DNA from: Akkermansia muciniphila
GTDB lineage: Bacteria > Verrucomicrobiota > Verrucomicrobiia > Verrucomicrobiales > Akkermansiaceae
Reading direction: 5' to 3'
DNA length: 44,251 nucleotides
Assembly: GCA_945883695.1 (NCBI GenBank)
Contig: CAMCYK010000020.1
Location: 1 to 44,251 of the forward strand
In this document: positions 7,780-14,424 of the stretch, piece after piece
Numbering within the stretch: position 1 is the stretch's first letter
Layout of the letters: every line of letters starts with the position of its first letter
Notes under the pieces: generated by a model
The model's input: the letters and a program-made list of their open reading frames with translations, nothing else
The model's database searches: none
What the model was told of the DNA's origin: nothing
Position numbers and translations under genes: made by a program

Positions 7780-8940
7780 TCAGGCGCGGAAGACCATCGC
7801 CGGCTCGAAGCGGCTCAGGCGGAAGATGCCGAGCAAGGCGGCGAGGGTGCAGATGGCGAGGACGATGCCCAAAGTGGCGACCGGAATGATCCACGGGATG
7901 TAGATCGGCGGCTGGCCGCGCTCCATCGCGCCCGCGGCGAACATCGCGCAGGCGGCGAGGCCGAGGCCGAAGCCGATGAAGCCGACGGTGAAGGCCTGCA
8001 GCACGAGCATCAGGCTCAGGCGGAAATTCGAGGTGCCCATCGCTTTCAGCGCGCCGAGATGCATCAGGTTGTCGAGCACGAAGGCGTAGAAGGTCTGGCA
8101 GGCGATCGCGATGCCGACAATGAGCCCGATGACCACGGTGGTGCCGAATGAAACCGGGATGCCGGTGTTGCGGACATACCACCAGATGGTCGAGGTGTTG
8201 AAGTCCTTCGGGTTCTCGCCGAAGTCCCGGTTGACGAAAGCGCGCAGGCCGGTGGCTTTCTCGATCGCGGCGGCCGCCTCGTCGACGCTGACGCCCTCGA
8301 CCGGCCCGGCGATCACCGCGGACAGCATCTTGCGGGACGGCGGCGTGTACTGCAGGGCCCGTTCGTAGGTGGTCCAGACGTACGGCCCGCCGGTGAACGA
8401 GCGCTTGGCCTCGCAGATGCCGACGACGCGGGCTTCGATGTCGTTGATCTCGAAGGTATCGCCGAGGGTCAGCGGACGCGGCCGGCCCTGCGATAGCCGC
8501 TGCACCGCGAGTTCGTCGACGATCACGGCGTTCGGCAGCCGGAGGTCGGTCAGCGTGCCTTCCAGGATCCGGGTCGGCGCGCCGGCCAGCGAGGCGGAGT
8601 CGATGCCGACGAGCTGGATGGTTTTGAACGAGCCGTTGTCCATTCGCACCCGCTGGATGCCGGAGAAAACCGGCATCGCCCAGGCGACCTCGGACACCGA
8701 GCGGACGCGGGCGACGTCGGTGTCGCGCAGCGGGTTGGTTTCGTTGACCTGCTCGACCCGTTCTTCCACCACCCAGATCGGCGCGCCGACGTTTTTCAGG
8801 GTGGAAGTGGTCCAGCGCATCAGCCCGCAGAACACGCTGGTCTGTTGGACGATCAGGAAGGTGGCGAGGAACAGTCCCGCGACGAGCATCAGGTACTTGG
8901 CCGTGTCGCCGAAGAGCATTTTGAGGGCGAGGCCGTACAT
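7780..8940 (-). CDS. FtsX/MacB-type ABC transporter permease (DevC-like)
   Basis: From ATG 8940 (MYGLALKMLFGDTAKYLM) the protein is 386 residues. It has one N-terminal helix (about 15-35), a periplasmic domain of roughly 200 residues and three C-terminal helices (near TTVVIGLIVGIAIACQTF, LVLQAFTVGFIGFGLGLA and VATLGIVLAICTLAALLG). This is the four-helix FtsX/MacB topology. Reading continues upstream in frame, but that region is repeat DNA, so the later ATG is the natural start. It is the first gene of the permease-ATPase-adaptor-DUF58-transglutaminase run, with gaps of 5, 9 and 16 bp and one overlap, indicating a single operon. Confidence 0.9.
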   Translation of the reverse strand: MYGLALKMLFGDTAKYLMLVAGLFLATFLIVQQTSVFCGLMRWTTSTLKNVGAPIWVVEERVEQVNETNPLRDTDVARVRSVSEVAWAMPVFSGIQRVRMDNGSFKTIQLVGIDSASLAGAPTRILEGTLTDLRLPNAVIVDELAVQRLSQGRPRPLTLGDTFEINDIEARVVGICEAKRSFTGGPYVWTTYERALQYTPPSRKMLSAVIAGPVEGVSVDEAAAAIEKATGLRAFVNRDFGENPKDFNTSTIWWYVRNTGIPVSFGTTVVIGLIVGIAIACQTFYAFVLDNLMHLGALKAMGTSNFRLSLMLVLQAFTVGFIGFGLGLAACAMFAAGAMERGQPPIYIPWIIPVATLGIVLAICTLAALLGIFRLSRFEPAMVFRA

Positions 8941-9011
8941 CGTCAGGGAGGAACGGCGCGACGGTAGCAGGTCACAGCGGGGGCGCAACGGGGATCGGCC
9001 GGAGGCCGCCG

Positions 9012-9265
9012 GCCGCTTTATCTCCCGCGGCCGCAGGCCGCGAAGGTAGGGTCGGACCCCCTGGGCCGACCGGAACCGAAGGTAGGGTCGGACCCCCTGG
9101 GCCGACCGGAACGGTCCCCGGCAGCCCGTTTCACCCCGCGGAACGAACCAGCCCACCCGTCGCTTCGCGGACGAGCGAGGGCGCCTCGTCCCTACCTTGC
9201 GCGGCCGGAGGCCGCTCATCTCCCGCAGGCCTCCGGCCGCTTCATCTCCCGCGGCCGCAGGCCGC
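9012..9265. repeat. Dispersed intergenic repeat, copy A, with a perfect 36-bp tandem duplication
   Basis: The 329-bp gap 8941-9269 holds no gene. Its core runs from CGAAGGTAGGG (9041) to GTCCCTACCTT (ending 9198), so the ends are imperfect inverted repeats. The first 36 bp occur twice in perfect tandem (9041-9076 and 9077-9112). The core is flanked by GC-rich palindromes of the type GCGGCCGCAGGCCGC at 9027-9041 and again near 9200-9265. Related copies lie at 26531-26668 and 38813-38981, with a fragment at 23121-23152. Confidence 0.85.
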
Positions 9266-9269
9266 CCGA

Positions 9270-11381
9270 TCATTCCAATTCCCGCAGATGCCGCAATTGC
9301 TCGGCCTGGAGCCAATTCGCGTGCTCGACGTCCAGGCGGGTTTCGAAAGACAGACGCTCCGGGACCACCGCGTCGAAGTCGATCTGGCGCGTCCAACCTT
9401 TCTCCACCCGATGCAGGAGCGGGATCGCCATCGCGGCAAGAATCATGGCCAGCGCCATCGGGGGGGCCAGGGACCTCAGGACAATCGCGCGGTGGAGCCG
9501 GCGCTCCACCGCGCCCCACAGGTGTCCGGTGGCCAGCACGATCAGCCAGGCGAAGGGCAGCACGACCGGTAACCAGAGGGCCGCGATCATCCAATCTTCG
9601 TCCACCGACCATTTCTCGAACATTCCGGGCAAGTATTCCGCCACGGGAATCGCGGACAAGGCCAGGGGAACCAGCCACCATCCCGGATCGAAGCCGTGCC
9701 ACCCCAAGGCGAGTACGGCACCCCGCCGTCCGAGCCGCCAGCGGATGGCCTGGAGCGTGCAAAGGATCACGGCAACAAAGAGCGCCGAGAGCTGGACGAC
9801 CATGATGCTGAATCTCCACTCCACGATCATGAAATCCCGGGAGCGCGACCACGGGGCATGCACCAGGCCGACATAGATCAAGCCGGGAAGCGCGATTCCT
9901 GACAATGCGATCACCAACCAGTCGAAGCCGGTAAGCAAGCCCGCGAGTCGCGCGCCCAACAGCCCGCTGGATTCGCGGTGCCGCAAGGCCAACAGCAGGA
10001 CCACCGCGAGTGCCAACCCGAAAAACAAAGTGACGCCATGGAACAGAAAGCGCTCCGCCATGGCATATTCGGCGAGCCTTGCACCCCTCAGTTCCCGCTC
10101 GCTCACCGGGGTCGTTCCCGGCAGGCCGCCGTAGTATCCAATGTTGCTTGCGATCCGGCTTCCCCGCCCTTCGGTGAGCGCGTCGGGCGGCGGGGAAACA
10201 CGACGAGCCCTCCGCGGATCCAGGCCGTCGGCGAGGGTGGTGAACGCCAGGGCTTTCGAGGAATCTCCGAGCCGCGCGTAAGCCGACGAAAGGCCCCAGC
10301 TCCCTTCCACGATCTCCGCTCCAGCCATTCTCCCTGGATACCTCAACTCCGGGTTCCCGGCCAGCAGGGTGAAGGTCTTCTGAAACAGGGCGGCGATGCG
10401 ATCCAAGGACGGCTTGTCGCCGGAGGTCGCCGCCTGGTCCGCGGCGGCCGAGAACAAGTCTCCCAAGCTTCTTAACTCAAAGGGCAATGCCATCCGGACC
10501 TCCGGATGTTCAAAGCGGAAGTTCATCGAGAGCAACTGATCCGGGTAGTCCACCGGTGCCGGCCAGCCACGCAGCCGCTCCGCGTTCAGCCGCTTTTGAT
10601 AGTCGTCCAGCCGCGGCATCGAAACCACCCGCTCGAGTTCGGAAAGGATTCCGGCGAGCACCGCCGGGTCCTTCACCAGGGGACCGGAAGGAGCCGCGGG
10701 GGCCCCTGCCTTCGACGACCTGCCTCTGACTGCCGGCTCGACCGCGTCCTTGATGCGCGCGGCAGCGCCGAGCAGGCGGAACCAGCCGTTGCCGGGATCG
10801 AGCTTCTCTCCGGTTTCCACCAGGTCCACGGGCCATCGGTCGGTGACCGCCCTGACCTCGGCCGCATAGGCCATGAAATGCGCGGGATCCCCGGGATGCG
10901 CGTCCCACACCGCCTTCCATCGCGGAAGCGGGCCGCTCGCCGATAAGTCGCCGATGGCGACCAGTCGCTCGTCCGCTGGGATTCTCGCGACGATCTGCCG
11001 TTCCATCGCGGCTTCCTGATCCCCCTCGTCCCCCAGGATGAATTCCGCCAGATCGGAGAAAACCAAACTGTCCGTGGCCTGCATGGACATCAGGAGGGTT
11101 CTGAAGGAGCTTGCCGCGCTCGGCGAAAGGGCCGTCAACCAGAGAACCGCCAGCAGCGCCACGACGAGGAGCCTCCGGGTGAGCCGCAGGCGGAACGGGA
11201 AAGACCCCGCCGTCGCTTCCATCCGCGCGCGGGCCGTCTCGACCGGATCGCCTTCCGGAGGAACCGTGAGAGTGGTCGTCAACACCAGCGATTCCTCCAG
11301 CAGTTCTCGCCGTGAAGCGTCGTCGCCGAGCGGCCTCACGACGGCATCGACCCATGCCCGTTGCTCCGGCGTGAGGTTCAT
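9270..11381 (-). CDS. Large multi-spanning membrane protein of unknown function
   Basis: 703 residues from ATG 11381, which has a clear AGGAGG 3 nt upstream, one of the few Shine-Dalgarno sites in this window. An acidic soluble N-terminus (MNLTPEQRAWVDAVVRPLGD) precedes one helix at about 70-90. Then comes a roughly 340-residue extracytoplasmic helical domain and about six C-terminal membrane helices from about residue 440 to 665 (for example FHGVTLFFGLALAVVLLLAL, SIMVVQLSALFVAVILC and MIAALWLPVVLPFAWLIVL). A soluble tail ends in HLRELE. I do not recognise the family. The N-terminal 60 residues look like a small regulatory or protein-interaction segment. It stands alone between the repeat island and a pseudogene. 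Confidence 0.75.
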   Translation of the reverse strand: MNLTPEQRAWVDAVVRPLGDDASRRELLEESLVLTTTLTVPPEGDPVETARARMEATAGSFPFRLRLTRRLLVVALLAVLWLTALSPSAASSFRTLLMSMQATDSLVFSDLAEFILGDEGDQEAAMERQIVARIPADERLVAIGDLSASGPLPRWKAVWDAHPGDPAHFMAYAAEVRAVTDRWPVDLVETGEKLDPGNGWFRLLGAAARIKDAVEPAVRGRSSKAGAPAAPSGPLVKDPAVLAGILSELERVVSMPRLDDYQKRLNAERLRGWPAPVDYPDQLLSMNFRFEHPEVRMALPFELRSLGDLFSAAADQAATSGDKPSLDRIAALFQKTFTLLAGNPELRYPGRMAGAEIVEGSWGLSSAYARLGDSSKALAFTTLADGLDPRRARRVSPPPDALTEGRGSRIASNIGYYGGLPGTTPVSERELRGARLAEYAMAERFLFHGVTLFFGLALAVVLLLALRHRESSGLLGARLAGLLTGFDWLVIALSGIALPGLIYVGLVHAPWSRSRDFMIVEWRFSIMVVQLSALFVAVILCTLQAIRWRLGRRGAVLALGWHGFDPGWWLVPLALSAIPVAEYLPGMFEKWSVDEDWMIAALWLPVVLPFAWLIVLATGHLWGAVERRLHRAIVLRSLAPPMALAMILAAMAIPLLHRVEKGWTRQIDFDAVVPERLSFETRLDVEHANWLQAEQLRHLRELE

Positions 11382-11430
11382 CTTCCTCCTACCTGCCGTG
11401 AAATTCAGGAATCCTGCAACTCCCGTGGCA

Positions 11431-11745
11431 TCACTCGCGATGCGCGTGATCCGCCTTCACGTCCTCCCCCGCCCAGATCCGCTGCTGGGTCCAGGGCTTC
11501 GGAGGCGCGGTCCAGAAAGGATCGTCCGCCGGCAGGCCGAGGTGCTGGAGTCCGGTTGGTCCCAGTGATACTCCGGGCCGTTGCCGTAGGTCCCGTCGCC
11601 GAGATACCAGTCCTCGTGCTTGTCGAGCGCGCGCTGGATCGGGGCGATCTCGCATTCGCCGGCGCACTTCCAGAGCGCGGCCTCGACCAGCGCGGAGAAG
11701 AGCAGCCAGTTGTTCTCGCCCGCGATGTATTTCGCGCGGAGCTTG
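11431..11745 (-). pseudogene. DUF2264 protein remnant, out-of-frame internal deletion
   Basis: Two pieces of one family lie next to each other in different frames. Reading from about 11744, one frame gives KLRAKYIAGENNWLLFSALV, then KHEDWYLGDGTYGNGPEYHW, the middle of DUF2264 (heparinase-like, polysaccharide-related) proteins. Shortly after the His-Trp-Asp of that motif, at about 11570, a second frame takes over with LQHLGLPADDPFWTAPPKPW and ends at 11431, matching the family's C-terminus. The roughly 200 residues that normally separate them are missing, and the N-terminal half is absent as well. The gene is dead by an internal out-of-frame deletion plus 5' loss. Confidence 0.75.
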
Positions 11746-11817
11746 CCTTCCGGCGAGTGTCCTTCCCGCCGGGGCCGCGCAAGTTCACACCGTCCGGCGA
11801 ATCGGTCCCGCCGCGGA

Positions 11818-12002
11818 TCAAGCCCGGCGCTGGCGCCGCCAGGCCAGCAATCCGAGGCCGGCCGCGCCGAGGAGTGCCGCGGACGGCTCCGGAACGGCCA
11901 CCAGGAAGCCCCGGATTTCCCCGCCGCCGTTGTTCCGGTGTGGATGTTGATGTAATATTTGCCGTTCAGCAGATCCGTTTCCTGAGCGGCCGAGAGGGTC
12001 AA
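11818..12002 (-). pseudogene. CHRD-domain/PEP-CTERM protein remnant, frameshifted
   Basis: Reading from about 12002, LTLSAAQETDLLNGKYYINI followed by HTG matches the end of a CHRD domain. A frame change near 11915 leads into GGGEIRGFLVAVPEPSAALL and a tail LLAWRRQRRA. That is a PEP-CTERM exosortase sorting signal (PEP motif, hydrophobic helix, Arg cluster). In intact CHRD proteins the NIHT and GGEIRG motifs are in one frame, so a one-base indel is likely here. The 5' part is missing: the fragment begins about 15 bp from the stop codon of the AllE-like gene, indicating a rearrangement junction. Confidence 0.7.
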
Positions 12003-12016
12003 ACAATGAGCGATCC

Positions 12017-12757
12017 TCACGGCAGCCGATGCACGTCCTCGTAGTAAAGATAACTCGCCGGCTCGTCCCCCATCGCGACGAACCACTGCGGGCAGTACGG
12101 CGCCATCCAGATCGCGTCGCCGGCGCTGACCGGGTAGTAATTCTCATCCAGCCGGTAAACGCCCTGGCCCGAAAGCATCAGCAGCCCGTGCTCCATCAGA
12201 TGGGTCTCGACCGAGGGCAGCGTGGCGCCGGGCTGGCAGGTGAAAAGGTTCATCGCCAGGTCGTAGCGCGAGTCGACCGGCAGCAGCGTTTGCAGCCGCG
12301 CCTTGTCGTTGCCGAGGAAGGGCTCGCCGGGGATGTCGGAGACGTGGCCGTGGACGGCGGGCGGCGGCTCGATGTTGTCGACCGGCTCGAACATCTTGCG
12401 GAAGACCGTCAGCCGGGTGCCTTCGTTGCCGTGAAGGGCGAGCACGTTTTCGGAGGGCACGAAGAGGAAACCGCCGTCGGTGAGAGTGACATCGCCGTCG
12501 TCCCACACCGCGCGGACATCGCCCTTCTCGACATAGATCGCATGCTCGTGCTCGTCGGCCGGGAACCACGCGGTGCCGCCTTCGGCTTCGTAAACGACGA
12601 GGATCTGGCTGAGCTCGGCGCCGATGGCGGGCGAGAGCAGCACGTAGGCGGTCGCCCCTTCCCAGCCGGGAAAGGCGCTCGGGACGTGGCTGTCGGGAGC
12701 GATCAGGGCATGGCGGAGCGCGACGCGGGTGCGGGTGTGGCCGAAGAGCGGGGTCAT
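12017..12757 (-). CDS. allE: (S)-ureidoglycine aminohydrolase-like bicupin
   Basis: From ATG 12757 (MTPLFGHTRTRVALRHALIA) the protein has 246 residues, close to the family's usual 255-270. It has two cupin modules: the first around EHEHAIYVEKGDVRAVWDDG, the second around ETHLMEHGLLMLSGQGVYRL, whose Glu/His residues are the usual metal ligands. AllE releases ammonia from (S)-ureidoglycine, giving (S)-ureidoglycolate in purine/allantoin breakdown. No other ureide-pathway gene is adjacent; the class V aminotransferase at the window start is 11 kb away and need not be related. The frame extends upstream, but the region before 12757 looks non-coding. Confidence 0.85.
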   Translation of the reverse strand: MTPLFGHTRTRVALRHALIAPDSHVPSAFPGWEGATAYVLLSPAIGAELSQILVVYEAEGGTAWFPADEHEHAIYVEKGDVRAVWDDGDVTLTDGGFLFVPSENVLALHGNEGTRLTVFRKMFEPVDNIEPPPAVHGHVSDIPGEPFLGNDKARLQTLLPVDSRYDLAMNLFTCQPGATLPSVETHLMEHGLLMLSGQGVYRLDENYYPVSAGDAIWMAPYCPQWFVAMGDEPASYLYYEDVHRLP

Positions 12758-12908
12758 GGGAGTGGGAAAGGGGTTATCGGTCCAAACTGAGCGGTTCCAG
12801 CACCGGGGGCAAGAGCGCCGGGTGAGGGTGAACTCATTTTTAGCGTCCGCCGGGACTTCCGAGGGAGCACCGCCCGCCTCTCGCTGATCTCGCGGTGCTT
12901 CCCGCTTG

Positions 12909-13022
12909 ATGCCGGGGGCCTTCATGGAGGCGGCCGACGAGAGCAAGCGCCGCGGCGGCGCGGCGGTGAGCTTGCGGGAAGTGATCGACAAGGCGCGCGC
13001 GGAAATCGCGGCCAAGCCGTGA
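12909..13022 (+). other. Short open frame (37 aa), possible gene remnant
   Basis: In the 271-bp gap between the AllE-like and oxidoreductase genes, a plus-strand frame runs from ATG 12909 to TGA 13020-13022. It encodes an alpha-helical, charged peptide (MPGAFMEAADESKRRGGAAV, then SLREVIDKARAEIAAKP). The composition looks coding, and it may be the C-terminal remnant of a larger protein whose 5' part is lost. It ends 6 bp before the end of the convergent gene. I cannot name the family. Confidence 0.3.
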
Positions 13023-13028
13023 GGCGGG

Positions 13029-14300
13029 TCAGAGTACGGGTTCCCAACCCGGCCGGTAATCGCGCTTCCAGAATTTTTCGGCGGCGGGATTGCCGATGAT
13101 CTTCCCCGTCGCCGGGTCGATTCGCAGCACGCTGTCGGTCCGGTAGGCGAGGTTGCCGAGGTGGCAGAGCATCGCGCTCTTCTGGCCCTCGTCGATCGGG
13201 CTGTTGAGTTCCGCCTCGCCGCGGATGGCGGCGAGGAAGTTGCCGATGTGGGTGACGTCGCCGCTGTTCGGGCCCTTGCCTTCGCCGGTCTTCACGCCCT
13301 TCGGATCGTAGATCGTCCACGCGCTGCCGCTGATCCCGAAAGTGCCCTGGTCGCCGTAGAACAGGCACTCGTGGAGCGGTTTCTCGGCGGCGCGCGGGAA
13401 GGAGCTGCTCTGGACCCACTCCATGCCGGTCTCGCCGCAGTCGAAGACCGCGGTGCCGGTGTCCGGCGTCTCCTGGGTGTCGTCGTGCCAGTAGCGGCCG
13501 CCGGTGTAGCTGACCTTCCGCGGGTAGTCGACCTGGAGGCCCCAGCGCAGGATGTCGAGGTGATGGACGCCGTTGTTCCCCAGCTCGCCGTTGCCCCAGT
13601 TCCACAGCCAGTGCCAGTCGTAGTGCAAGTAGGGACGCAGCTCGCGATCCGCCGCGACCGGACCCTGCCAGAGGTCCAGGTCGAGCTCCGGCGGCGCGGG
13701 ATGGGCGCCTTGGGGGACCGGTCCACGAGAGTTGTAGTAGAAGCAGCGCGCGAAGCGGAGCTTGCCGATCGCCCCGCCGTGCAGCGCTTCGACCGCTTCC
13801 TTCATCCAGGTCCGGCGCTGGTTGCCGAGCTGCACCAGTCGACCGTGTTTCCGCGCCGCCGCGACCAGCAGCTCGGCCTCGTGCGGATTCTGGCTGCCGG
13901 GCTTCTCGACGTAGACGTGCTTGCCCGCCTGCAGCGCGAGCACCGCCGCCGGGGTGTGCCAGTGGTTCGGGGTGGCGATGAACACGGCATCGAGCGACTT
14001 GTCGGCGAGGAAGCCGCGGAAATCGCTGACACCCCGGCAGGCCGGACCCTGCTGCGCCGCGACCGCTTTCATCGACCGCGCCAGCCGCTGCGGGTCGACC
14101 TCGGCGAGGTAGGCGATTTCCACGCCGGGGATCTTCAAGAGCGCCATGACGTGGTCGTAGCCGCGGCCGAGCCCGACCACCGCGACCCGCAGCTTGCGGC
14201 CCGCCGGCTCCGCGGCGCGCAGGACCGGAAGCGGCGAAAAAGCGGCGCCGAGCGAGAGCAAGGCGGTGCGTTGGAAGGCGGTGCGGCGGCTGATGTTCAT
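13029..14300 (-). CDS. Tat-exported Gfo/Idh/MocA family oxidoreductase
   Basis: 423 residues from ATG 14300. The N-terminus has a twin-arginine signal (NISRRTAFQRTALLSLGAAF, cleavage near VLRAAEPA). The Rossmann domain follows with the dinucleotide motif VAVVGLGRGYDH, then IATPNHWH and the family's VEKPGSQNPHEAELL (EKP with catalytic Lys). The C-terminal alpha/beta domain contains GNNGVHHLDILRWGL. Such enzymes oxidise or hydrolyse sugars with tightly bound NAD; exported ones are common in PVC bacteria and in several cases act on glycosides. It is divergent from the sugar dehydrogenase gene across 124 bp, which suggests co-regulation in sugar use. Confidence 0.9.
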   Translation of the reverse strand: MNISRRTAFQRTALLSLGAAFSPLPVLRAAEPAGRKLRVAVVGLGRGYDHVMALLKIPGVEIAYLAEVDPQRLARSMKAVAAQQGPACRGVSDFRGFLADKSLDAVFIATPNHWHTPAAVLALQAGKHVYVEKPGSQNPHEAELLVAAARKHGRLVQLGNQRRTWMKEAVEALHGGAIGKLRFARCFYYNSRGPVPQGAHPAPPELDLDLWQGPVAADRELRPYLHYDWHWLWNWGNGELGNNGVHHLDILRWGLQVDYPRKVSYTGGRYWHDDTQETPDTGTAVFDCGETGMEWVQSSSFPRAAEKPLHECLFYGDQGTFGISGSAWTIYDPKGVKTGEGKGPNSGDVTHIGNFLAAIRGEAELNSPIDEGQKSAMLCHLGNLAYRTDSVLRIDPATGKIIGNPAAEKFWKRDYRPGWEPVL

Positions 14301-14328
14301 GAGTGCTTCGGTTTCCCGGGGTCCTCCC

Positions 14329-14342
14329 CCTGAACGTTCGGG
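14329..14342. promoter_or_regulatory. Imperfect palindrome in divergent promoter region
   Basis: CCTGAACGTTCGGG (12 of 14 positions symmetric) lies in the 124-bp region between the divergent oxidoreductase and sugar dehydrogenase genes. It is a plausible regulator site but is supported only by symmetry and position. Confidence 0.3.
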
Positions 14343-14424
14343 AAGGTTCCGGCGTTTCATTCCTCGGTCACCCGCTGGCGATTCCTTGAAATGGCGCCTC
14401 CTCGTGACCGGTAGTGGCTTTCCC

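Noticed and set aside
9041..9112. Possible CRISPR array from the two identical 36-bp units
   Set aside because: The units are directly adjacent with no spacer and no cas gene is near; it is a tandem duplication of a repeat end.
8941..9852. N-terminal extension of the ABC permease reading through the repeat island
   Set aside because: The extension is translated repeat DNA and part of the antisense of another gene; the ATG at 8940 gives the normal FtsX-type N-terminus.
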